From Bifidobacterium breve (lineage in GTDB: Bacteria; Actinomycetota; Actinomycetes; Nanopelagicales; Nanopelagicaceae), in assembly GCA_945885625.1 (NCBI GenBank), contig CAMCYS010000010.1, forward strand, positions 1 through 59,291: a stretch of 59,291 nucleotides of DNA, written 5' to 3'. Position 1 is the stretch's first letter, and the number at the start of each line of letters is the position of its first letter. The translations under genes and the position numbers were made by a program. Below the pieces are notes generated by a model. That model was given only the letters and a program-made list of their open reading frames with translations, searched no databases and was not told the DNA's origin. Shown here one piece after another: positions 34,528 through 42,442 of the stretch.

Positions 34528-35865
34528 TTCGGCACACATTTTACGAAACGCCAAAGTGTGCGCATCAACGTCGGCGCTCGTGGTATCAGGGCACATCAAG
34601 GCCATGTTATGAAACGGCGTGATCAGAAAACCGTCATTTAACATGCGTAAGTGTAAGTACTGCTCTAACTCAAAGTCACCGGCATTATTAGCGTCGGCCC
34701 CAGTTATTGGTGCGACTTTGCCAAAAATATATTCAGCACGTGCACCAAGGCGATTACAGCTCCACGGCAAATTGAATTCAGCAATCGCAGCATCTACGCC
34801 ATCTGACCAGCGAGTTCCTAAATCAATCATGCGCTCGAAATTCTCTTTCGTTAGCACATTTGTTAGCGTAGCTCGCATTGCCGCTAGCGATAGCGCATTT
34901 CCGGCCAAAGTTCCGCCGACACCACCAGTATCAATTATTTCTAACTCAACCATCTTTTTAATTGAATCAGCAATCGCTTGAGTCATTCCGAAAGTGCCAG
35001 TCGGGATTCCGCCACCAATTGCTTTGCCGATAGTCAGAAAATCTGGTTTTAGGCCACGGTCTGCACTCATTCCACCTGGGCCAACTGAGATTGTGTGAGT
35101 TTCATCGATAATCAAAATAGCACCGTACTTCTTAGCGAGTTCTTGTACTGCTTCTAAGTACCCAACTTGCGGCAACACAATTCCAACATTTGTCATTGCA
35201 GGTTCCATCAAAATCGCTGCAACATCGCCATGCGCTAAAGCTTTTTCCATGCCAGCGATATCGTTAAATTCAACTACGCGAGTTGTTTGATCAAGCGCCA
35301 CGGGTGCGCCAATATTTCCTTCGCGAGCCACCGTATTTCCAGCCGTATCTAAAGTGGCAAAAGTTTCATCTACTGAGCCGTGATAACAGCGATCAATAAC
35401 CACAATCTTTGAACGTCCGGTAAGTAGGCGGGAATAGCGGATTACATGGCGATTGGCATCGGTTGCCGAAACGGTAAATTGCCAAAGCGGTAGACCAAAT
35501 CGGCTAGCTAACTCAGCTGAAACAATTGCTGCGTCAGCAGTTGGCAACATGGCGGTAATTCCTTTGCCCGCTTGTTCGCGAATCGCAGCAACAGTGGCAT
35601 CTGGTGAGTGTCCGGTCATCGAGCCGGTATCACCTAAACAGAAATCAATATAGGTATTGCCATCAACATCGGTAAATCGCGCACCTTTTGCTTGCTCAAT
35701 AAAGACTGGATAAGCGCCAGGCCATTTAGCCATCCAAGACATCGGGACTCCACCGGGCATTGAAAGTTTTGCCTTTTCAAAGAGTTCGCCACTTTTTGGA
35801 TGCAGCTTTAAGAAGCGTTCTTCTTCGCGCGCAGTTAACTTGGCCAGATGGTCACGGTTGATCAA
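34513..35865 (-). CDS. Class III PLP aminotransferase (GSA-aminomutase-like)
   Basis: A 450-residue fold-type I, class III aminotransferase. The N-terminal GELFEKAKLSMPGGVPMSW resembles glutamate-1-semialdehyde aminomutase. LIIDETHTISVGPGGMSADR gives the PLP-contacting Asp and FLTIGKAIGGGIPTGTFGM the PLP lysine. IEMEP-like LMEPAMTNVG is also visible. It lacks heme-pathway neighbours, so a true HemL is unlikely; a beta- or omega-aminotransferase on an unknown amine is more probable. The start codon is TTG at 35865 with AGGA 7 bases upstream. No gene for the partner pathway is next to it. Confidence 0.85.
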   Translation of the reverse strand: MINRDHLAKLTAREEERFLKLHPKSGELFEKAKLSMPGGVPMSWMAKWPGAYPVFIEQAKGARFTDVDGNTYIDFCLGDTGSMTGHSPDATVAAIREQAGKGITAMLPTADAAIVSAELASRFGLPLWQFTVSATDANRHVIRYSRLLTGRSKIVVIDRCYHGSVDETFATLDTAGNTVAREGNIGAPVALDQTTRVVEFNDIAGMEKALAHGDVAAILMEPAMTNVGIVLPQVGYLEAVQELAKKYGAILIIDETHTISVGPGGMSADRGLKPDFLTIGKAIGGGIPTGTFGMTQAIADSIKKMVELEIIDTGGVGGTLAGNALSLAAMRATLTNVLTKENFERMIDLGTRWSDGVDAAIAEFNLPWSCNRLGARAEYIFGKVAPITGADANNAGDFELEQYLHLRMLNDGFLITPFHNMALMCPDTTSADVDAHTLAFRKMCAELVEA

Positions 35866-35885
35866 TTTGTATTCCTATCCCCTGG

Positions 35886-36650
35886 TTATTCTTCGGTAAA
35901 AACAAATAGCGCTTCAATGTAGTGCTCCCCGGTAATTCCTAAATTAGCTGCATCGGGTGGCGCCGTTTGCGGCTCGATGCAAACACCTTCAGCATCTTCG
36001 CTATAAACCACCCACCAAGGTGCATCGCATTCAATATCTATCCGCGCGACATCTTCCCAAATAACTGCAGGAGTTCCGATAATTCCGGTGAAAGCATCGT
36101 CCCATGGTTCAGGTGTTGGTCTAATTAATTCACCAGTTGGCAGCCCATCTGAACCACGCTGCATCATTTGATTAGCTGAAAAATCAATTACTGCGCTGCC
36201 GCCGCGATCGAGATCGCGCGCAAACCACGGATGTAAACCTAGCCAAGCTGGTAGATCGCAATCACCTGGTTCGTATTCAAGCGACCAACGAATTGCATCA
36301 TCGAGTACTTCAATTGTCTGTTCAATGGTTGCGCCACCGTAAGGTGCTGGTAAATGTAGTAATGAGCGACCAGGGCCTATTTCTTGCCAAGATGAAGTAA
36401 AGCCAAAACCATGTAGCGCATTTGGCGGATCAAAAATTTGAGGAAGTTGGTGTTCTTGGCCATTTGCGCCGGTAATTAAGCCATCACGCACGCGACCAGC
36501 CCACGGACCCATGCCATACCAACCGTAATTTACTGGGGTGCCACGAAAAGGCAACGTGAACTGCATATCTCGCCAAATTAGTGAAGCAATGCGTGCGCCT
36601 TGATCTAAATCAATATTTATTTGGAATTCGGCATCATCAATGAATTGCAT
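35886..36650 (-). CDS. Aldose 1-epimerase (GalM-like)
   Basis: A 254-residue mutarotase-like protein that interconverts alpha and beta anomers of sugars. The catalytic histidines are probably in PPNALHGFGFTSSW and in LGLHPWFARDLDRG, and the C-terminal acid in GVCIEPQTAPPDAANL. GPWAGRVRDGLITGANGQ is the usual substrate loop. It starts 2 bases after the PfkB-family kinase gene on the same strand, so the two form a small sugar-use operon. Confidence 0.9.
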   Translation of the reverse strand: MQFIDDAEFQINIDLDQGARIASLIWRDMQFTLPFRGTPVNYGWYGMGPWAGRVRDGLITGANGQEHQLPQIFDPPNALHGFGFTSSWQEIGPGRSLLHLPAPYGGATIEQTIEVLDDAIRWSLEYEPGDCDLPAWLGLHPWFARDLDRGGSAVIDFSANQMMQRGSDGLPTGELIRPTPEPWDDAFTGIIGTPAVIWEDVARIDIECDAPWWVVYSEDAEGVCIEPQTAPPDAANLGITGEHYIEALFVFTEE

Positions 36651-36652
36651 TT

Positions 36653-37570
36653 TTAGTTCCGCTCAAGTTTTTCGGTTAATTCAAATGCGCGAGGTGGTTG
36701 TGCCCCGGCACGCGAACAGGTAATCGCAGCTGCAACTGCAGCACGATGTAAAACTTCACGTAATTTCAAACCGGTTAAGTTCAAAATACCAATCTGTATA
36801 ACTGCCTCAACAATTATTGCCCCTACGGTATCGCCGGCGCCAACGGTATCTACTACCGCGACTTTTATTCCTGGAACTTCAGCTACACCATCGGCAGTGA
36901 CGCCAACTAAACCATTTGCGCCGCGTGTTATGACAACTAACTGCACCCCTTTATCAAGACAAGATTTAGCAATCCCAAGTGGATCTTCGTTTGGATAAAG
37001 TGCAGCGATATCGTCTTCACTGAATTTAACGACGCTGCTGATTTTTAGCCATTTATCAACTTCCTCACGATACTTGATTAGATCGGGCATAACACTCGGT
37101 CGTATATTTGGATCAAAAACAATTGGGGCAAATTCACCAACTTTTACTGCCCATTCATATAGGGCTGTAGCGCCAGGTTCGATTATCGTTACCAGTGTTC
37201 CGATCTGCAGAACCTCTGGTTTATATCGCTCTGGATCAGGCAACCAAGAGTTATCAAAAGCAAAAGTGGCAGTTCCGTTAATTAGAAATTCATAACTGGC
37301 AGAACCATCGCTGCTTAAGGAAACAGTTGCAGTACAGGTTGGTAAATCACTTGTGAGCGCTAGATCCAAACCAACACCATCTCGGAGTAATTCGGCGCGT
37401 GCTGATTTTCCATAAGCATCAGTTGAAATGCCATCTATGAATTCAACGTCGTGACCCAATCGAGCTAGCGCTTTGGCGGTATTTGCTGGCCCGCCACCAA
37501 CAACTGCCAAACGGTCAGGGTTGCCTGGCAGTAGGTCAATTAAGACTTCACCGCAAACCCAAATGCTCAC
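36653..37570 (-). CDS. PfkB-family carbohydrate kinase (fructokinase-like)
   Basis: A 305-residue ribokinase-family kinase. The N-terminal signature is VVGGGPANTAKALARLG and the C-terminal PfkB motif VDTVGAGDTVGAIIVEAV with the catalytic aspartate. YEFLINGTATFAF resembles bacterial fructokinases. The substrate is probably fructose or a related hexose. The start is GTG at 37570 with AAGGTG about 7 bases upstream. It is the first gene of a pair with the aldose epimerase. Confidence 0.9.
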   Translation of the reverse strand: MSIWVCGEVLIDLLPGNPDRLAVVGGGPANTAKALARLGHDVEFIDGISTDAYGKSARAELLRDGVGLDLALTSDLPTCTATVSLSSDGSASYEFLINGTATFAFDNSWLPDPERYKPEVLQIGTLVTIIEPGATALYEWAVKVGEFAPIVFDPNIRPSVMPDLIKYREEVDKWLKISSVVKFSEDDIAALYPNEDPLGIAKSCLDKGVQLVVITRGANGLVGVTADGVAEVPGIKVAVVDTVGAGDTVGAIIVEAVIQIGILNLTGLKLREVLHRAAVAAAITCSRAGAQPPRAFELTEKLERN

Positions 37571-37698
37571 TACTGTTCACCTTTTCGCGCTAAGAACTCG
37601 GCAATAACCTCAACTCCAAGCAAATGATCTTAAACTTGAAGAAAGCCACTAATTAGTAATACTCCTGCTAATCCTAATCAAAATTATTTTCTTCCGCC
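37571..37698. other. Intergenic region without a recognised gene
   Basis: 128 bases between the secreted peptidase and the sugar kinase. A 10-base palindrome ACTAATTAGT lies at 37648-37657. No gene, clear terminator or promoter could be assigned. Confidence 0.4.
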
Positions 37699-39180
37699 TT
37701 AGTTGGCACAGAAATGCTCTACTTTAGGTGTGACCCCGGTTAATAAGTAGCGATCTACCTCCGAATCAACACAAGTTGAGCCACGGCCCTGACCTGTGTG
37801 GCCATCACCATCTAGCGTAATTAGCACTGAAGAAGAAAAGATTTTAGCTAGCGATTGTGCCCACTTATAAGGAGTGGCTGGGTCTCTAGTTGTTCCGATA
37901 ATTAAAATTGGTTTTGTTTCCAAGGTCGTAATTTCTACTTGTTCCACACTGCTTAAGTTTGGCAAGTAGCGACAAGCTAATCCGGCATAAGCAAGATATG
38001 GTCCAAATATTGGCGCTTTCTCTGCGAACTCAACTACTCCCTTCTTAAATGTAGAAACTTTCTCCAATTCGTTTTGATCTAGGCAGCTAATAACCTGCAG
38101 AGCATCATTTTCATTGTTTAGGTAGCGTCCATTTTCTTGGCGGCCAGCGTACTTATCTGCCAGCGTTAGAAAGCTTTCACCGCTTCCTAGAGCTGCCTCT
38201 TTGAATGCATCCCGTAAAACTGGCCAGTCAGATTCACTGTCATATAAAGCAGATGCGATTCCGAGTAGAACTAAGCTTTCAGTGACTTTGCGATCAGATT
38301 TACTCTTAAGTGGCGACCTTGCAGTTTTGGCCAATAATTCGACAATCTGATTTCGAGCACTCTGCAAATTGCCAGCAAAAGCACAAGAGCTGACTTTCAA
38401 ACAATCACTTATAAATGCGTTTAGCGCCGATTCAAAACCAACTGCTTGGCCTAGCATTCCATCGCGATTACTGCTATTTGGATCAACTGCGCCATCTAAT
38501 ACAAATCGACCAACGCTCTCTGGAAATAGTTCTGCATAAAGAGTTCCTAGGTAAGTTCCATATGATTTTCCTAAGAAGTTCAACTGCGGATCGCCCAGAA
38601 CGGAACGTAAAATTTCTAGATCTCGAGCACTATTTAAAGTGCTGTAATCGGCTAGATGCTTGGTGTTGGCTGCGCACTTAGCGAAATAATCTTTCGCATC
38701 ACTAATTAATTCCGCAAACTCGCTCTCGTTGTCGGGTTTTGAATCTGCGGCAAAACTGGCATCAGTTTCAGCATCACTTAGACATTTAATCGGCGCACTT
38801 TCCCCGACCCCACGAGGATCAAAACCGACGATATCGAAACGTTCTAGAATCGCTCGGCTAACGATGTACTCAGCGTTATATGCGTAATCGATGCCCGATG
38901 CGCCGGGGCCGCCTGGATTTACCACCAAAGAACCTATCCGACGATCTTGATCAAGTGCTTGATAACGTAACAAAGCGAGCGAGAAGGCCCCTACCGATAA
39001 GTCTTGGTAATCAATCGGAACCAATAAATTTGAGCATTGGTAATTTCCATAGCAATCTCGCCACTTTAGTTCCTGGGCTTGATATTCAGTAAGCGAGGAA
39101 AGCGGCTCAGGCTCTGCGGCACCGCAACTAGTTAAAAGCAAAAGTGAAGCAAGCGCTAACGCAATCTTCCTCTTGATCAT
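37699..39180 (-). CDS. Secreted alpha/beta hydrolase, tripeptidyl aminopeptidase type (lipoprotein)
   Basis: A 493-residue exported hydrolase of the Streptomyces tripeptidyl-aminopeptidase type with a TAP-like C-terminal domain. The signal peptide MIKRKIALALASLLLLTSC ends in a lipobox (LTSC), so it is predicted to be a lipoprotein at the membrane. FDPRGVGESAPIKC and the nucleophile LGKSYGTYLGTLYAELFPE are family marks. The C-terminal region holds ILIIGTTRDPATPYKWAQ (Asp) and LDGDGHTGQGRGSTC (His). The ATG at 39180 overlaps the holB stop (ATGA), which is why it is preferred to the codon 18 bases upstream. It probably releases short peptides for uptake. Confidence 0.9.
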   Translation of the reverse strand: MIKRKIALALASLLLLTSCGAAEPEPLSSLTEYQAQELKWRDCYGNYQCSNLLVPIDYQDLSVGAFSLALLRYQALDQDRRIGSLVVNPGGPGASGIDYAYNAEYIVSRAILERFDIVGFDPRGVGESAPIKCLSDAETDASFAADSKPDNESEFAELISDAKDYFAKCAANTKHLADYSTLNSARDLEILRSVLGDPQLNFLGKSYGTYLGTLYAELFPESVGRFVLDGAVDPNSSNRDGMLGQAVGFESALNAFISDCLKVSSCAFAGNLQSARNQIVELLAKTARSPLKSKSDRKVTESLVLLGIASALYDSESDWPVLRDAFKEAALGSGESFLTLADKYAGRQENGRYLNNENDALQVISCLDQNELEKVSTFKKGVVEFAEKAPIFGPYLAYAGLACRYLPNLSSVEQVEITTLETKPILIIGTTRDPATPYKWAQSLAKIFSSSVLITLDGDGHTGQGRGSTCVDSEVDRYLLTGVTPKVEHFCAN

Positions 39181-40331
39181 GCTTGAGCTAATTGGCACAT
39201 AAGCGCCTCTAGCGTTAACAAAGGCGCCGCATTATGGCTCAAACTAGTTCGAGCCGACATGATGGCATCTATCTTTGAAACAGTCTTTGCTGCCGCAATT
39301 CGTTCAGCCATCTTAGAAATATCTGCCGCAAATTCCTGGTTAATCAAAGCGCCTTGAGTTCCGGACTGCACAAACATTACATCGCGATATAAAGTAGCAA
39401 TATCTACCAAAGCGCCATCGATAGAATCTCGAATCATTCGAGTAGTTCGTGATTTTTGCTCTTTCTCTAGATCTTTGATTGCCTTTGAGCCACCAGTAGC
39501 CATCCCACGTCCAGTAGCACCTTTACCCCAAGCTTCCGCTAATTCAGTGCTCTCTTTTTCATCTCGAGCACTGGCGGCAACTTCGGCTTCTTCGGTAGCC
39601 AAATTCAAAAGAGTTTCAGCAGCTTTAAATGCAGAAGCTACATCGTTAATCTGCATTGGTAATTTAATAATTGTATTTCGGCGATTACGGATAGTTTCGT
39701 CGCTAGCTAGATACCGAGCGCGCCCAATATGTCCTTGTGAAGCACGCGCGGCATAATCTGCCATTGCTGGCGATACACCTTCTCGATTGATTAAAACATC
39801 AGCCACATCTTTGGCGCTAGGTGTTACTAATTGCAGGTGGCGACATCTTGAACGAATGGTTGGCAAAACATCGTGCAGAGTTGGTGCACATAAGAGCCAA
39901 ACTGTGCGATTCCCTGGCTCTTCGATAGCTTTTAAAAGCGCGTTGGCTGCCGATTCCGTCAGACGATCAGCATCTTCCATGACAACCACTCGCCAGCCAC
40001 CCATTGCTGGCGCCCAAGCAACGCGTGTAAGTAGTTCACGTATCTCTTCAATCTTGATTGATAAACCTTCGGTGCGAATAATCTCCACATCAGCATGCGT
40101 GCCGGTTTTAGCCGCTCGACAATCAACGCACGCGCCACAACCATCGCTGCTGCAGATCAGGGCGCAAGCGAAAGCAACCGCAGCAGATGATCGCCCGCTT
40201 CCGGGTGGGCCAGTAAATAACCAAGCATGAGTCATCTCTTGAGATTCTTCGCCACTGCGAGCAGCAGCCACGGCACCTTCAAGAATTTTGACCAAGTGGC
40301 CTTGACCAACTAAGTGATCGTAAACCGACAT
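39177..40331 (-). CDS. holB: DNA polymerase III delta' subunit
   Basis: HolB is part of the clamp loader that opens the beta sliding clamp. The 384-residue AAA+ protein has the P-loop LFTGPPGSGRSSAAVAFA with Arg in place of the Walker lysine, a zinc module SSDGCGACVDCRAAKTG, and the sensor region ALLKAIEEPGNRTVW with LPTIRSRCRHLQL. The start is ATG at 40331 (a GTG lies one codon before). It lies between the MFS-tmk fusion and the secreted peptidase; the tmk-holB pairing is common in bacteria. Confidence 0.93.
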   Translation of the reverse strand: MSVYDHLVGQGHLVKILEGAVAAARSGEESQEMTHAWLFTGPPGSGRSSAAVAFACALICSSDGCGACVDCRAAKTGTHADVEIIRTEGLSIKIEEIRELLTRVAWAPAMGGWRVVVMEDADRLTESAANALLKAIEEPGNRTVWLLCAPTLHDVLPTIRSRCRHLQLVTPSAKDVADVLINREGVSPAMADYAARASQGHIGRARYLASDETIRNRRNTIIKLPMQINDVASAFKAAETLLNLATEEAEVAASARDEKESTELAEAWGKGATGRGMATGGSKAIKDLEKEQKSRTTRMIRDSIDGALVDIATLYRDVMFVQSGTQGALINQEFAADISKMAERIAAAKTVSKIDAIMSARTSLSHNAAPLLTLEALMCQLAQA

Positions 40332-40333
40332 CA

Positions 40334-42442
40334 CTACTTCTTCTTTACTGTTTTACGGGCAGTATTTCGAGCCGAGGTCGCAGCGCGACGGATTGGTTTC
40401 ATCAGCCGGTTTCCTTGTGCATCGCGGATGTTACGACGTAAGCCAGGAATTTCGCCAACTCGAGCAATAATTTCATGATGAATTTCTTCAATAGTTTGGC
40501 GGCCATCAATAACCAAATAACGCTCTGGATCTAGAAGTGTTAACTGTAAATACTCTTGCCGAATTCGTTCGTGGAAATCAATTGGTTCAATTTCTAATCG
40601 GTCCTTGCTCTTTATTCGACTAAGTCCAATTTCGGCTGGTTGATCAATTAGAATTGTTAAAGTCGGAAAGAGCGACTCAGTAGCCCAGCGAGATATGCGC
40701 GCTACTTCACCTGATACCAGGACACGACCAGCACCTTGATAAGCAATTGAAGAATCAAAGTAGCGATCAGTGATTACAACTTCACCACGCTCTAGCGCAG
40801 GGCGAATCTTTGAAAATACATGGTGTGCACGATCTGCGGCGTATAAAAGAGCCTCGGCGCGAGGTGAAATCTCACCAGTTGAATGATCGAGCAATATCCG
40901 CCGTAAATCTTTACCCATCTCAGTGCCGCCAGGTTCGCGACTTAGCAGAACTTCTTCGCCTTCCTCTTCCAGCCATTTCTTTAGTAATTTACTTTGGGTT
41001 GACTTACCACTGCCTTCGCCGCCTTCAAAGGCGATAAAAATGCCTTTTGTTCGAGCTCCAGTAATTGAGCCCAGTTCGCCTTTAAGGGCATTTGCGATAT
41101 CACTCCAGATCGAAACATTTGGCCGGTCTTTCATCTGATGGTAGGAAACTGCGCCGATTAGGATTGCGAATAAGCCAGCAAAAAACAAAGTTATCGCAGC
41201 ACCGTTATAGGCAACTTCAGTATTACGAACTTTAATTCGGTACTCACCAATATATGCCGCAATAATTGGTGAAATTGCTAAAACTGCAACCAGCGTGACT
41301 CGAATAATTGATTGCATGAATGCAAATGTGCGACCTCGAACATCATCGTGGACCTCAAGACCTAGCATCGTAAAGCCAGTTACCCAGCAAAGGCCAGAGA
41401 ACGCGCCTAAAATGATCACGATAAAGACAGCTAGGGTGAAGTTTGGGATGGTGGCAAGTAAAACTAAGAATGAACCAGCAACTGTTAGCGAAGCGCCAAA
41501 AAGCCGGCGACGGGAAAATTGCGCAAATATTTTTGGACCAAATGCGATTCCAATAGCTAGGCCAGTAAATACTGAACCAAAGAGCACACCATAACCGGCA
41601 TCTCCACCACCTAAGTCGCCAACAAATGTTCGCGCAAGGCCAATAACAGCGCCGGCGGCGATAAAGGCACCAATCATTCCAACTATGAGACCACGAATTA
41701 TTTTTGAGCTACTAACTGCTTGGTAGCCTTCAATCAGTGATTTACCGACACTAGAGTCGGCTTTCTTTCCAGCTTGATTACGTTTCGGAATCTCACGTAG
41801 ATGAAAAATTGTCCATGCGCTAAATGCAAAACTTAGGGCATTTATATATAGCGCAATATCAATTGAGGTACCTTTAAAACTTGGGAAAGCAGAGGCAATA
41901 GCACTGCTAAAAAGTGCCAATATGGCAAAGAGGCCGGCTGCGATTGGCGCAGTTCCGTAAGCTGCAAAGAGCGAAACTTGATTGGCGCTTTCCAGTTTCT
42001 CTTTCGGGACTAAATTCGGAACGGTGGCATCTTTTGCTGGTGACCAGAAAAGCGAAACGCATTCCACCAAAATTGTTGCGGTGTAGAGCCAGAAATAGTT
42101 GCTGACAATTGGAATAGAAATATACAGGGCAAATCGAATTACATCAGCAGCCACCATAAGCTTTCGTCGATCAAGCCGGTCAGCAATAACTCCCGCTAGC
42201 GGTCCTAAAAAAACGGCCGGTAGTAAGCGTGCGATAAAGACGCCCGCAATAGCAAAGTTCGCTGTTGCATAATCCCCACCCGATAATTGTTGAGCAAGCG
42301 CGGTTGTCGCAAGTAAACCGAGCCAATCTCCCAGTGAGCCAAATGCCATTGCTTGCCATAGTCGGCGAAAAGCGGGAATTGCTAAAACACTTCGAGTCTC
42401 ATCTGGTGCCGGTGCTGCCGGTCTTGGAAGAGTGTTGCTCAC
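40334..42442 (-). CDS. tmk: MFS transporter-thymidylate kinase fusion
   Basis: A single 702-residue frame joins two unrelated parts. Residues 1-450 are a twelve-TM MFS domain of the EntS-like type, with FRRLWQAMAFGSLGDWLGLL and IADRLDRRKLMV. Residues 465-675 are thymidylate kinase: P-loop FIAFEGGEGSGKSTQSKLL, DR motif ITDRYFDSSIAYQGAG and SREPGGTEMG. A basic tail ends TARKTVKKK. dTMP kinase makes dTDP and must be active, since no other tmk is seen here. Bifunctional MFS-Tmk proteins are known in Streptomyces and other actinobacteria, so this is a lineage feature rather than an artefact. It overlaps topA by 4 bases (ATGA) and precedes holB. Confidence 0.94.
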   Translation of the reverse strand: MSNTLPRPAAPAPDETRSVLAIPAFRRLWQAMAFGSLGDWLGLLATTALAQQLSGGDYATANFAIAGVFIARLLPAVFLGPLAGVIADRLDRRKLMVAADVIRFALYISIPIVSNYFWLYTATILVECVSLFWSPAKDATVPNLVPKEKLESANQVSLFAAYGTAPIAAGLFAILALFSSAIASAFPSFKGTSIDIALYINALSFAFSAWTIFHLREIPKRNQAGKKADSSVGKSLIEGYQAVSSSKIIRGLIVGMIGAFIAAGAVIGLARTFVGDLGGGDAGYGVLFGSVFTGLAIGIAFGPKIFAQFSRRRLFGASLTVAGSFLVLLATIPNFTLAVFIVIILGAFSGLCWVTGFTMLGLEVHDDVRGRTFAFMQSIIRVTLVAVLAISPIIAAYIGEYRIKVRNTEVAYNGAAITLFFAGLFAILIGAVSYHQMKDRPNVSIWSDIANALKGELGSITGARTKGIFIAFEGGEGSGKSTQSKLLKKWLEEEGEEVLLSREPGGTEMGKDLRRILLDHSTGEISPRAEALLYAADRAHHVFSKIRPALERGEVVITDRYFDSSIAYQGAGRVLVSGEVARISRWATESLFPTLTILIDQPAEIGLSRIKSKDRLEIEPIDFHERIRQEYLQLTLLDPERYLVIDGRQTIEEIHHEIIARVGEIPGLRRNIRDAQGNRLMKPIRRAATSARNTARKTVKKK

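Noticed and set aside
34513..35865. Glutamate-1-semialdehyde aminomutase (hemL)
   Set aside because: The fold is similar, but no heme gene is nearby and the sequence departs from HemL in the substrate regions, so only a general class III aminotransferase is called.
39787..40230. 147-codon open frame on the plus strand
   Set aside because: Antisense to holB, which has clear AAA+ motifs.
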